Numbered from the stretch's first letter, positions 15,140 to 23,309 are shown. The stretch: 37,069 nt of DNA from JBBIQS01 sp037442205 (GCA_037442205.1 JBBIQS010000078.1:1-37069); one strand, 5' to 3'. Made by a program: numbers and translations. The notes: generated by a model not told the origin, from the letters alone.

Positions 15140-16351
15140 ATGCAAGGTCGAGCTCAGGCAGTCGCCGTCGCGATGCTGTTTTCACTCGCTTCGAATGCCC
15201 GGGCGCAGGAACTCCCTGCGCCGCCTCCGCCGGTGGCTCCTGCGAACGCTCCCGCCTCGCCGATGCCCCCTCCGCCTCCGCAGACCACCGCCGAAACAGC
15301 TTCTCCCCAGCCGGCCAAGCTCGTCGGTTCTCCGAGCCCGGCCGAAATTGCCCTCGAGCGCGCCGACGCCTGGCTGGAAGCCGGGGAGATCAAGCGCGCC
15401 CGCCGCATCTACTTCAAAGTGCTGCGCAAGTACCCGGGGACGCCACCCGCGGAGGCCGCGCTGCGCAGCCTGCTGGCGCTCGAGAGCACTCCCGAAGAAG
15501 AGCCTCAGGCAATCGAACACCAGCGCGCTTCGTCGGCGTCCGGCTTCACCGCTGGAGATCGGGCCGATCTCATCGTCAGCGAAACCGCCTTCGGCCTGGT
15601 GCTCGGCGGTTTTTCGGTCGCCGGGGCGGGAACCTCCGACTACTGGCCTCTCGTCCTCGGCGGGGCCCTGGGAGGAGGCGCGGCAACGGCCTTCAGCCTG
15701 ATCGACAAGGACCGCGGAGATGTCCCGCTGGTCCTGGGACTGACTTCGCTGGTGCCAGCCACCGTCTACCTGGCCTTTCGCATCCTGCCGGAGATCCCGA
15801 ACGAGCGGAGTGCCGCCACCGCGAGCGCATGGACCGGCATGTTGTCGGTGCCGGCCGCAATGATCCTCTCGCAATTCGTCAGCCCCGACCCGGCGAGGGC
15901 GGAGCTCGTGCGGCAGGGGGCCGACTGGGGCCTGCTGCTCGGCGCCCTCGGCGGCAGGTATGCTGCTCCCTCGGCGCTGTACCAGCGCTGGAACTTCGGC
16001 GCCGCGCTCCTCGGCCTCTACTTCGGGCTGGGGATGGGCGTGCTGGCGGCGAACGCCCTGCCCGCGGTCGAGGTCGATAGTGTCCGCCTGACCGCCATCG
16101 GCGGGTACGTGGGCGTCGGCCTGGGATACACGCTCGAGAGCGTCTTCGCCGATGGCAGGCAGCCTTCTCTCGGCACCGCCATCGGAGGATTGGCCGGGCT
16201 CGGAGCCACCGCGCTGGCCCTCTACCTGGCGGATCGGCCTCGGCGATTCAGATCGTCGAAACACGCGAGCCTCACCCCGACGCTGGTTCCGGTGGTGGAG
16301 TCCTCGGGGCGGCTCGCCCCGGCTCTCGGGCTGGCGGGTTGGCTGCCCTGA
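15140..16351 (+). CDS. Exported protein with TPR-like N-terminus and glycine-rich membrane helices
   Basis: The 403-aa product has a signal peptide (cleaved near NARA-QE, residue 23), a Pro/Ala-rich linker (about 25-60), and a TPR-like helical pair (ERADAWLEAGEIKRARRIYF..., about 66-112). About eight Gly/Ala/Leu-rich hydrophobic segments follow (for example VLGGALGGGAATAF and AIGGLAGLGATALALYLA). The glycine zipper style suggests a membrane-embedded C-terminal domain. I do not recognise the family. The ATG at 15140 begins a clean signal peptide and has AAGGGA upstream; longer in-frame starts do not. Its last about 25 codons have a diverged copy 612 bp downstream, beyond the repeat array. Confidence 0.65.
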   Translation: MQGRAQAVAVAMLFSLASNARAQELPAPPPPVAPANAPASPMPPPPPQTTAETASPQPAKLVGSPSPAEIALERADAWLEAGEIKRARRIYFKVLRKYPGTPPAEAALRSLLALESTPEEEPQAIEHQRASSASGFTAGDRADLIVSETAFGLVLGGFSVAGAGTSDYWPLVLGGALGGGAATAFSLIDKDRGDVPLVLGLTSLVPATVYLAFRILPEIPNERSAATASAWTGMLSVPAAMILSQFVSPDPARAELVRQGADWGLLLGALGGRYAAPSALYQRWNFGAALLGLYFGLGMGVLAANALPAVEVDSVRLTAIGGYVGVGLGYTLESVFADGRQPSLGTAIGGLAGLGATALALYLADRPRRFRSSKHASLTPTLVPVVESSGRLAPALGLAGWLP

Positions 16352-16398
16352 CGTCGTTCGCCGGCGCGGGATTCGCTGGCGGTGGCGGTCCTTCAATC

Positions 16399-16843
16399 GA
16401 TCTTGCGGGTTGTTCCGCAGGGGGAAGCAGGCCCTCGGGGCGATCCCCTGCGAGGAACCAGCCCTCGCGCCTACGTCGGCGATGGATTTTTCGAGATGTA
16501 CCAGCTGGGGAAGCAGTCTCAGAGCCGATCCCCTGCGGGGATCCGGCCCTCGGGGCGATCCCCTGCGAGGAACCAGTCCTCGCGCCTACGTCGGCGATTG
16601 ATTTTGCGGGATGTACCAGCAGGGGAAGCGGTCTCAGAGCCGATCCCCTGCATGGATCCGGCCCTCTCGCCTACTTCGGCGATGGATCTTGCGGGATGTA
16701 CCAGCTGGGGAAGCGGTCTCAGAGCCGATCCCCTGCAGGGATCCGGCCCTCGCGCCTACGTCGGCGATTGATCTTGCGGGATGTACTAGCTGGGGAAGCG
16801 GCTTTCGAGGCGATCCCTTGCGGGAACTGACCCTCGTGGGCGG
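16399..16843. repeat. Tandem array of hairpin-forming repeats (4 units plus a decayed fifth)
   Basis: Units begin GAT(C/T)TTGCGGGATGTACCAG (with variants) at 16399, 16485, 16600, 16685 and 16770, giving lengths of 86, 115, 85 and 85 bp plus a degenerate end. Each full unit carries GGGGAAGCGGTCTCAGAGCC, then CGATCCCCTGC, then CCCTCGCGCCTACGTCGGCG. In the 16600 unit, GCAGGGGA (16619-16626) pairs with TCCCCTGC (16644-16651). The 115-bp unit contains an extra 30-bp block with its own stem GCGAGGA/TCCTCGC around ACCAG. Unit lengths are not multiples of three and the same peptide appears in different frames, so it is not protein coding. It lies between genes and is plausibly a structured RNA or REP-like element. 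Confidence 0.85.
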
Positions 16844-17024
16844 GGAGTGTCTGAAAGCGGTGTACGGGGCGCCGGGTGGACACGCTCGGCTCCCGCTGGC
16901 CCGACAGTGGAAACCTCGGGAAGGCTCGCCGCGACCGTCGAACTTGCCGGCCGGCTACCCGGACATCACTTGCCAGCGCGGCGGAATCTCTTCCGCCGCG
17001 CCAACGAGCGCTGCTTCTTGAAGA
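16844..17024 (+). pseudogene. Degenerate copy of the 3' end of the upstream gene
   Basis: Positions 16907-16979 align without gaps to 16295-16367 (the last codons and stop region of the gene at 15140-16351), with about 70 percent identity by eye. Translated, TVETSGRLAATVELAGRLPG corresponds to VVESSGRLAPALGLAGWLP. The stop codon is lost in this copy. There is no start codon or ribosome site of its own. It looks like a remnant of a duplication or of a deleted paralog. Confidence 0.6.
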
Positions 17025-17417
17025 CTACTTGCCGGCCGGGGCTTGAGGAGCCTGCTGCGCGGCGCACGCGCAACTGCCAAGTGACTGCGCCAGGCTGTGA
17101 ACCTCGTTCACCTGGCTCGGATCCTTGGCGGTGAATCGCACGACAGCGCCCTGGTTCGTCTGCTCCACCTGCATGTTCGCGATCTGGCTCAGCCGATGGC
17201 TCGGGCAGCCGCCCATCATCCCCTGCCCCTGGCCCTGCATCATGCCTCCGCCCATCCCGCCCATCATTCCGCCCGAGCCGCCCATGCACGGACACTGCTG
17301 GCTTCCCTGTGGCGGGCTGCTCGGTTGCGTTCCGAAGGGCTGAGCAAAGGCAACGCCGCCCACAGCCAATGCCGCCGCCGCCAGCAGCGAGCGGACGGTG
17401 CGATTTCGAGAGCGCAT
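17025..17417 (-). CDS. Small secreted Met/Gly/Cys-rich protein (possible metal binder)
   Basis: The 130-aa product has a signal peptide (cleaved near AFA-QP, residue 26), then CPCMGGSGGMMGGMGGGMMQ, followed by GQGQGMMGGCPSHRL. A small alpha/beta domain (IANMQVEQTNQGAVVRFTAK) follows, ending with CAC and a Pro/Ala tail. Clustered Met and Cys in an exported protein suggest copper or other soft-metal binding, but this is inference from composition. GGAGGAGGT precedes the ATG at 17417. It is divergent from the AtpZ-like gene with an inverted repeat between them. Confidence 0.75.
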   Translation of the reverse strand: MRSRNRTVRSLLAAAALAVGGVAFAQPFGTQPSSPPQGSQQCPCMGGSGGMMGGMGGGMMQGQGQGMMGGCPSHRLSQIANMQVEQTNQGAVVRFTAKDPSQVNEVHSLAQSLGSCACAAQQAPQAPAGK

Positions 17418-17445
17418 GGGACCTCCTCCGTTTCCCGAAAAGCTA

Positions 17446-17475
17446 GTGCCTGACGGACGGGCCGCTCTCAGGCAC
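17446..17475. promoter_or_regulatory. Inverted repeat in the divergent gap
   Basis: GTGCCTGA (17446-17453) and TCAGGCAC (17468-17475) form a perfect 8-bp inverted repeat with a 14-bp spacer, 29 bp before the start of the minus-strand gene. Its position suits an operator better than a terminator. The ligand is unknown. Confidence 0.4.
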
Positions 17476-17533
17476 ACCAGCTCTCTCGTTGCCACCTGAT
17501 TTGACGGAACGTGCCCTCGATTCGGGTGCCGCG

Positions 17534-17758
17534 ATGAACGAAAGAGGAGAGCAGGCCCAGGAAGAGGCCTGGGCAATGGTCGCCCTGATGGTCGGGCTGG
17601 GATTGTTCGGCACCCTGGCCGGCTTCCTGCTCGATAGGCGCTTCGAAACCAGCCCATGGCTGCTGATGGTGTGCTCGCTGGTCGGCCTGTTCGCCGGGCT
17701 CGCCGCAGCGATCGGCTCGGCGCTCGCCTTCTCCCACCGCCAGCAAAGAAATCCGTGA
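17534..17758 (+). CDS. AtpZ/AtpI-like small membrane protein
   Basis: The 74-aa product has two helices (about 15-33 and 41-63) joined by LDRRFETSPW. The pattern G.GLFGTLAGFLLDRRF.TSPWL then GLFAGLAAAIGSAL matches AtpZ/AtpI proteins, which assist assembly or Mg2+/Ca2+ supply of the F1Fo ATP synthase. ATP synthase genes are not in the window. The ATG at 17534 lacks a clear ribosome site; a TTG at 17489 in the same frame would add 15 residues. A strong hairpin follows. Confidence 0.7.
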   Translation: MNERGEQAQEEAWAMVALMVGLGLFGTLAGFLLDRRFETSPWLLMVCSLVGLFAGLAAAIGSALAFSHRQQRNP

Positions 17759-17778
17759 TCCGTCGCCGGTGTCCCCCT

Positions 17779-17796
17779 CGGGCGCCTTGGCGCCCG
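17779..17796 (+). terminator. Hairpin after the AtpZ-like gene
   Basis: CGGGCGCC-TT-GGCGCCCG is a perfect inverted repeat 21 bp after the stop. There is no T-tract. Confidence 0.5.
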
Positions 17797-17859
17797 CTCG
17801 ATAGATCCTCCGCCAAGTCCATTCGTTCCAAGCACCGAGGCGCCGTGCCGTCCGCGTGC

Positions 17860-17874
17860 GCGCTAGAGTAGCGC
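17860..17874. promoter_or_regulatory. Short palindrome upstream of the A2M-like gene
   Basis: GCGCTA-GAG-TAGCGC is a perfect dyad and contains a TAGAGT -10-like hexamer (17864-17869), about 50 bp before the ATG at 17923. It may be an operator or a -10 box. Confidence 0.35.
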
Positions 17875-17922
17875 TCGCCGTCGCCGCGCCGTGCCCAGGA
17901 GCGGACCTTCCGAGGACCTTCC

Positions 17923-20900
17923 ATGCCAAAGAGCCGTCGAATCGCCGCCTTTCGCCTCGCCCTGCCCTCGATCGTTGCACTTGGAGGCCTGCTGACCATG
18001 GGAGCCAGCTCGTCCGAGATTCGGATGTCGAAGTTCTTCGAGGTCGACGTGGCCTCCAAGTCGATCAAGGGCCCCGCTCCGTACGTCCCCACCACGCTGC
18101 AGCTCAACCTGGTTAGCGTCAGCGTCGATCAGCCGCAGTTCTGGCCCAACGAGCAGGTCCATCTCAAGATCCTGATGCCCGGCCGCCCGGGTGCCAGGTT
18201 CACCGCGACCGTCCAGAAGCGGGATGCCAATGCCCAGCAGCTCAAGGGCGAGCTCGACGGCCAGGGCGCGGCGGTGCTCACCGCCCTGGACGGCGAAAAG
18301 AAGAAGCTCGAGGTCGGCGAATACCGGATCGACCTGCGCACCGAGGACGGCAAGGCCTCGGGGAGCACCACCTTCTCGGTGATCGAGGGGACGCTGGGGG
18401 CGGTGTCGCTGGCCCACGACTTCAAGCAGGTCACCAGCCCGCAGGAATTGGAGAAGGAGAAGGGCGCCTGGTTCATGGGCAATGCCGCCGGCGCCGGCAA
18501 GCGCTGGGGCAACGGCCTCAACTTCAAGAACGAGCTGCGAGTGGCCAACCTGCCGTTCGACGGCGAGGTGAAGTGCATCAGCCGCTGCATGCTCCCCGGC
18601 TGCAACGGCGTCGCCGCCGGCCCGGGCCTCACCGTCCACGCCGACCACGGCCACATCGGCGGAGTGATGGACGTCGGCGGCCACTCCGGGCCGTTCCAGA
18701 TCGAGTTCGTCACCGCCAAGGGAAGCCTGCGCCACCAGTTCGAGGGCAGCAGCCACGTCGAGCGCGACATGATGCTCGCCTCCGGCGGCGTCAGCTTCGA
18801 GCATCGCGCCGGGCTCGCCCCGTACCAGGGCACCGAACAGGTTTCCGGCCGCCAGATCTTCGTGGAGAAGAAGAAGACCGGCGCCGATCCCTTCGTGATC
18901 GAGTCGATCGTCGCCAAGGGCGGCGAGCTGAGCATCAAGCTGGCCCAGCCAGTGGCCTCGCCGGTGCTGGTGGTCTGGACTCCCAAGGGCGACGGCGGGT
19001 TCGATCCCAAGCGTGCCTCCCTGCGCGGTGAGCTGCGCGCGGGCGAGGAGCTCAAGGCCAAGGTCGAAGGACCCTATTCGCTGGTGACGATCGGCGGTTT
19101 CTTCGATGGAAAGTTCCGCGAGGGCTGGGCGATGGCCTTCGTACCGGCGCAGCTCTCGCTCGATCTGGAGCTCCCGACGGCCGGCGCCCCCGGCAAGACG
19201 ATCAAGATCGGCCTCTCAGCCACTGAAGGCGGTGCAGGGGCGGCCATCTCCGGCATCCTCGAGGTCTTCGACAACCGCGTCGCCTCCAAGAGCCCGTTCA
19301 GCGGGCTGGCCTCGAGCATCGGCGACTCGGTGCGCAACACCTCCAACTCGGTTTCCGCCTGGCAGGACCGCACCGGCATCGACCCGAAGCAGGAGGAGGC
19401 CGAGCGCAGGTCGAGGGAAAAGGCCGACATGGATTCCGCCAAGGAAGAGCAGGCGATGCCGATGAAGGCTATGGCCGCCCCCTCGGCCGCGCCCCCTCCG
19501 CCGGCCCCGATGCGCTCGATGGCCAAGCAGAAGATGGCGAACTTCGCCGGCGCAGCCAGCGGAGGTGGCGCTCCGGGCTCAATCGGCGCGGCGGCGGACG
19601 AAGAGGAGCCTCAGGAGCTGATCCGCGAGGGCGAGAAGAAGGTCGTCTACTGCGGCCTGGTGCGGACCGATTCCTCCGGGAAGGCCATCGTCGAAGTGCA
19701 GCTGCCGCCGCAGCTGGGCCGGGTGTCGGTGCGGCTGGTGGGAGTGCGCGGGCTCGACCACGCCAGCGCGCAGAAGAGCCTGGACGTCGCGAAGAAGGCC
19801 AGCGTCGAGGCCCAGCTGCCGCGCACCTTCGTCCCCGGCGCCCAGCTCAAGGTCCCGCTGGCGGTGACCAACACCCTCTCCGAGGCGGTGACCGTCTTCG
19901 CCAGCGGCACCGGAATCCAGGGGCGCTTCTCGCAATCGGTGGCGCCGGGAAATCACGAGCTGACGTTGCCCTGGAATCCGTCCGCCGCCGGAAAGGTGCT
20001 CCTCGAGCTGGTGGGCGCCTCGGGAAAATCGCTCGATCGGCGTGAAATCGCGGTGCAGACCATCGCCAGCCAGCCGGTGACCTTCTCGCGGCTGGTCATC
20101 GCCCAGGGGCAGGCGGTCTCGGTGGGCGCCGGCGAGACGGCGATCGTCTATCCGGGCCCGGGAGCGCTGCTCAAGGGCATCGTCATGAACATGGTGACCA
20201 CCATGGAGAGCTGGTTCGGCCACGCTGAGGCCCTCTCCGCCCAGGTCGCCGCGCGGGCCGCCATCCTCTCGGCCATCTCGCAGAAGCTGATCGACGACGA
20301 GGGGCTCGACCATTCGCTGCGCATGAGCCTGGACAAGGCGGTGCGCGACCTCGACGAGGCCTTCGTCGATCCCTCCGATGGCCTGGTTCGCCCCTACCCC
20401 GGGCTGCCCGGAGACGCGCTGTGGAGCAGTTGGACCGCGCGCAACCTGCACATCGCGGTCAACCTGCTCAAAAAGGATCCGCAGCTCAGCCAGTCGATGG
20501 CTTCGACGCTCCACCAGGCCGAGCAGCTGGCGGCGAAGATCGACGGCGCGCTGCGCAGCGCCGGCTCGTCGAGCGAAGAGCGCGGCTACGACACCCAGGG
20601 GCGCGAGGTGATCCCGGTCGAGATCGACGGAAAGGTGGTCTACCGCGTCCTCACCGACGATTCAGTCACCCGCTGGGCGACGCAGAAGCTGCTCCCGACC
20701 CTGGACATCAAGCAGTCGAACTGCGAGCTGGCCTTCGCCAAGGCCTACGACACCTTCCGCTTCCTCCGGGCCTTCGAGCGGGTGGGCGCGCTGCAGTATT
20801 TGACCGAGATCGCCACTGCCTACTGGCTGCAGGGCGACAAGGCGCACTTCTCGGACCTCTTCCCGCAGCTGGCCCGCGGGATGATCCTGGCTCAGGAGCC

Positions 20901-21510
20901 GGGGATGGTGCAGGGACCGGCGACGCTGGGCGGCGTCTACTCGACCCCGATGGCCATGGTCCGCTTCCTCGAGCTGCTCGTGGCGATGGCGCGAGACGGC
21001 AAGCCGGCCAGCGGCTTCGATCGCTTCGAGAAGCCCATCGCCGGGCCGACCAGCCTGCGGATTCCCGACGGCGCTGTGGTGCGGATCGACAAGCCGGGCG
21101 TGGTCCCGTTGATGGAGACCAGCGGCCGGGCGAGCTCGTTCGGCAAGGTGGAGCTGAGCGCGGTCGAGCTGCCGATTGCCGGCGAGTCGGCGCTGACGAT
21201 CACGCTCGATCCGAGCCGCAATCCGCTCGAGTACTACGCCATCGTCGCCGTCCCCTCGACCACCGCGGTCAAGCAGACCGAGGACATCCTCTCCGACTAC
21301 AAGGGACAGCTGATCTATGGCCAGCAGGCGATGGGCGGGCAGAAGATGCAGCTGTTGGCGGTCCCCTTCCGAGGCAGCCGCACGCTGCGGCTGCTGCTCG
21401 AGGGCGCCATCCCCGGCAGCTCGCCCGGGTTCGTGGCCATCCGCCACATTGAAAATGGCGAGGAGCATGCGGCGATGGCGGTGCCGGCGGTGGCGGTGAG
21501 CGCCAGGTAG
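17923..21510 (+). CDS. Large alpha-2-macroglobulin-like exported protein lacking the thioester
   Basis: The 1195-aa product has an N-terminal export segment (about 8-28). A series of beta-sandwich (MG-like) domains follows (FWPNEQVHLKILMPGRPG near 70). At about 480-570 is a low-complexity region with charged Glu/Lys and Met/Pro/Ala stretches, in the position of a bait or linker region. After it, GLVRTDSSGKAIVEVQLPPQLGRV and ASVEAQLPRTFVPGAQLKVP match the A2M central domain. The helical domain (about 745-1030) begins where the thioester C-G-x-E-Q would be, but reads GIVMNMVTTMESWFGHAEAL, with no Cys. It resembles thioester-less A2M proteins such as YfaS. GAGGA precedes the ATG. Confidence 0.78.
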   Translation: MPKSRRIAAFRLALPSIVALGGLLTMGASSSEIRMSKFFEVDVASKSIKGPAPYVPTTLQLNLVSVSVDQPQFWPNEQVHLKILMPGRPGARFTATVQKRDANAQQLKGELDGQGAAVLTALDGEKKKLEVGEYRIDLRTEDGKASGSTTFSVIEGTLGAVSLAHDFKQVTSPQELEKEKGAWFMGNAAGAGKRWGNGLNFKNELRVANLPFDGEVKCISRCMLPGCNGVAAGPGLTVHADHGHIGGVMDVGGHSGPFQIEFVTAKGSLRHQFEGSSHVERDMMLASGGVSFEHRAGLAPYQGTEQVSGRQIFVEKKKTGADPFVIESIVAKGGELSIKLAQPVASPVLVVWTPKGDGGFDPKRASLRGELRAGEELKAKVEGPYSLVTIGGFFDGKFREGWAMAFVPAQLSLDLELPTAGAPGKTIKIGLSATEGGAGAAISGILEVFDNRVASKSPFSGLASSIGDSVRNTSNSVSAWQDRTGIDPKQEEAERRSREKADMDSAKEEQAMPMKAMAAPSAAPPPPAPMRSMAKQKMANFAGAASGGGAPGSIGAAADEEEPQELIREGEKKVVYCGLVRTDSSGKAIVEVQLPPQLGRVSVRLVGVRGLDHASAQKSLDVAKKASVEAQLPRTFVPGAQLKVPLAVTNTLSEAVTVFASGTGIQGRFSQSVAPGNHELTLPWNPSAAGKVLLELVGASGKSLDRREIAVQTIASQPVTFSRLVIAQGQAVSVGAGETAIVYPGPGALLKGIVMNMVTTMESWFGHAEALSAQVAARAAILSAISQKLIDDEGLDHSLRMSLDKAVRDLDEAFVDPSDGLVRPYPGLPGDALWSSWTARNLHIAVNLLKKDPQLSQSMASTLHQAEQLAAKIDGALRSAGSSSEERGYDTQGREVIPVEIDGKVVYRVLTDDSVTRWATQKLLPTLDIKQSNCELAFAKAYDTFRFLRAFERVGALQYLTEIATAYWLQGDKAHFSDLFPQLARGMILAQEPGMVQGPATLGGVYSTPMAMVRFLELLVAMARDGKPASGFDRFEKPIAGPTSLRIPDGAVVRIDKPGVVPLMETSGRASSFGKVELSAVELPIAGESALTITLDPSRNPLEYYAIVAVPSTTAVKQTEDILSDYKGQLIYGQQAMGGQKMQLLAVPFRGSRTLRLLLEGAIPGSSPGFVAIRHIENGEEHAAMAVPAVAVSAR

Positions 21511-21537
21511 AAGCGCTTCGACAATCTGCACAGCCTC

Positions 21538-21570
21538 GAGGCCCTCTCCGGCAATGCCGGGGAGGGCCTC
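21538..21570 (+). terminator. Strong intrinsic-terminator-like hairpin
   Basis: GAGGCCCTC-T-CCGGC-AAT-GCCGG-G-GAGGGCCTC folds into 15 pairs (one T-G) around an AAT loop, 27 bp after the A2M-like stop. It is the most stable hairpin seen in the window, though the following sequence is not T-rich. Confidence 0.7.
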
Positions 21571-21657
21571 GCCGTATTCGCCGCCGCATTTCCGAAGGTC
21601 CTTGACGTCGCCCGTTCCCATGCAGGAGCTTGGCGCGGTCACTCACCAGGATTCCGC

Positions 21658-22051
21658 ATGTTCCAGCCGATTCAGACCACCATGGGCCCGCCGCCGGGCG
21701 AAGTCGTCACCTCGTACCTCGAGGGCTCCATCGTCGAGACCCGCTACAGGGGCCACGCCAGCGAAAATCTGGTGGCCAGCGTGCTCGACATCGTGCCCAG
21801 AGTCATGGCCGACGTTCCCAAGACCCGCTGGCTGTTGGAGATGACCGGCGTCACCAGCGTCGAGGTCGGCTGCCGGACCCCGGGGCGCGCCATCCTCGAT
21901 GGTTTCCGCGCCCGGGGCGGCGAAAAGTTCGCCCTGGTCGCCGCCAGCGCCCCGCCATCGCCTGCTGGTCACCGCGGTCGGCTTCGCCATCGGCCTGCCG
22001 ATCAAGGCCTTCGCCACCCGCGACGAGGCGCTGGCGCACCTGCGCGCCTAG
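21658..22051 (+). pseudogene. STAS/SpoIIAA-like protein gene with a one-base frameshift
   Basis: The first about 98 codons encode a SpoIIAA-like domain: SYLEGSIVETRYRGHASENL, then TRWLLEMTGVTSVEVG and ILDGFRARGGEKFALVAASA. The frame then goes wrong at GCCCCGCCATCGCC (21952-21965). In the +1 frame the protein resumes RLLVTAVGFAIGLPIKAFAT and RDEALAHLRA, then stops at 22049-22051, exactly as family members end. Removing one C gives ASAPHRLLV with no other change. This is either a recent mutation or a sequencing error in a C-rich run. Such proteins are common in myxobacteria and may act in anti-anti-sigma-like signalling; the role here is unknown. Confidence 0.7.
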
Positions 22052-22094
22052 AGCGGCTCGTTCCAATCCGCGATCCGTGCCCGGCGCCGAGCCA

Positions 22095-22127
22095 TCCGGC
22101 GTGCCGGAGGCCTGCCCTCATTGCAGG
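22095..22127 (+). terminator. Double hairpin after the STAS-like gene
   Basis: TCCGGC-GT-GCCGGA (22095-22108) is followed by CCTGC-cctcatt-GCAGG (22111-22127). Two consecutive short stems lie in the intergenic gap; termination is plausible. Confidence 0.35.
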
Positions 22128-22178
22128 TCTGTTGCCGGCCCGGGTAGGTTGGCTCATTCCCACGACAGGAGGGTCGAG

Positions 22179-22544
22179 ATGCGCAGGCTATTGTTCCTGG
22201 TGGCGCTGCTCGGGCTGGGCGCGGCGCCGCCCGAGGTCGCGAAGCAAGACTGGATTCGCACCATGAGGACCGCGCTCCCGACGGCCTTCTGCGAGCCGGA
22301 CGCCTACTTCCGCCAGTGCTTCAAGGTGACCGCCGAGCAGTGCGAGCAGACTGCTCTTTCGGCGACGCGCATCTGCCTCGAGGAGCTCAAGGACCAGGTC
22401 CCGGCGATCCTCAAGCAGCCCGATGATGGCAACCGCTGGGGCTCCAAGCTCGGCGAGTGCGTTGGCAACGCCTATGAGGCTTCGCTGACCGCCAAGAGGC
22501 TGCACTCGGAGAAGTGCGACAACCCGAGTGCCTGGGGACCCTAG
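22179..22544 (+). CDS. Small secreted six-cysteine protein, unknown function
   Basis: The 121-aa product has a short signal peptide (RLLFLVALLGLGAAPP) and six cysteines in the mature part (FCEPD, QCFKV, QCEQT, ICLEE, ECVGN, KCDNP), consistent with three periplasmic disulfides. It is mostly helical. No recognised domain, though ALPTAFCEPDAYFRQCFKVT resembles small conserved proteins of proteobacteria. AGGAGGG lies 7 nt before the ATG. It is followed by another exported protein gene 119 bp later. Confidence 0.7.
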   Translation: MRRLLFLVALLGLGAAPPEVAKQDWIRTMRTALPTAFCEPDAYFRQCFKVTAEQCEQTALSATRICLEELKDQVPAILKQPDDGNRWGSKLGECVGNAYEASLTAKRLHSEKCDNPSAWGP

Positions 22545-22663
22545 CGGCAGCCCGCCTTGGCGAAGGCCGGCTCGAGCAGAGAGGGACGGGAAATCTTGCT
22601 CCTCGGCAATTTCCGGTCGACGTGCTTTTCTTGCCCCGCCTGACAACCAACCGGAGGGATCCC

Positions 22664-23284
22664 ATGAAGCGAATCGCCGTCACCGTATTGGCAATGCTGT
22701 CCGCCTGCTCGAAGTCCAGCTCGCCTTCCGCCGGAAGCGGAACCGGCGCGGCGCCTCCCGCCGCGACGGCACCGGCTCGGGCTGAAGTCGACCCGGCCAA
22801 GCTGCTGGCCGACGAGAAGAAAGTGGCCGCGATGGCGCTCTACCAGAAGGAGATGCTCCCCGAGCTGACCAAGGGAATGAGGCGCGTGGTCGGCGCCGTC
22901 GCGCAGGGGGCCCGCGACGGGGAGAAGATCGCCGACTCGATGAAGAAGGACGGGCAGCTCGACACCTACAACGAGGCCAACAAAGCCGCACTGGCCAAGA
23001 GCGGCCTGACCCAGGAAGAGGCCAACGCCCTCACCACCGCGCTGGGCGAATACACCATGTCGCTGGCGATGGCCCAAGACGCCATGGATCAGCAAGCCAA
23101 GGATCCGAAGAAGGCCGCCGGCCTCGCCGATGCGCTCAACAAGGCCTACCTTGAGGAGCTCGAGAAGAACAAGAAGAAGCTGGTCGAGAAGTACGGCCAG
23201 GCAGCGCTGGACAACGTCCAGAAGCACGAGGCAGGGTTCGCCGAGATTGGCAAGGCGCAGTTGAAGGCGGTGCTGGGCAAGTAG
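22664..23284 (+). CDS. Helical lipoprotein of unknown function
   Basis: The 206-aa product has a lipoprotein signal MKRIAVTVLAMLSAC (lipobox LSAC, Cys15), a Ser/Gly/Pro/Ala linker (16-45), and a Lys/Glu/Ala-rich helical domain (about 50-205) with coiled-coil character near YLEELEKNKKKLVEKYG. No recognised family. GGAGGG precedes the ATG. It converges with the PadR gene. Confidence 0.72.
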   Translation: MKRIAVTVLAMLSACSKSSSPSAGSGTGAAPPAATAPARAEVDPAKLLADEKKVAAMALYQKEMLPELTKGMRRVVGAVAQGARDGEKIADSMKKDGQLDTYNEANKAALAKSGLTQEEANALTTALGEYTMSLAMAQDAMDQQAKDPKKAAGLADALNKAYLEELEKNKKKLVEKYGQAALDNVQKHEAGFAEIGKAQLKAVLGK

Positions 23285-23309
23285 CCTCGCGAACCCTCAT
23301 GTTGCCGAG

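Noticed and set aside
16339..16830. Open frames of 129-163 codons across the repeat array
   Set aside because: All three plus frames are open because the repeat lacks stops. Unit lengths of 85, 86 and 115 bp rotate the frame, and there is no ribosome site. The array is treated as non-coding.
16399..16843. CRISPR array or integron attC cluster
   Set aside because: There are no constant repeats with unique spacers; the whole unit repeats. There is no attC core (GTTRRRY) and no integrase or Cas gene in the window.
17860..17874. Palindrome before the A2M-like gene as a terminator
   Set aside because: Only 6 bp and no T-tract, and the hairpin at 17779 is a better end for the upstream gene. It is listed only as a possible operator or -10.
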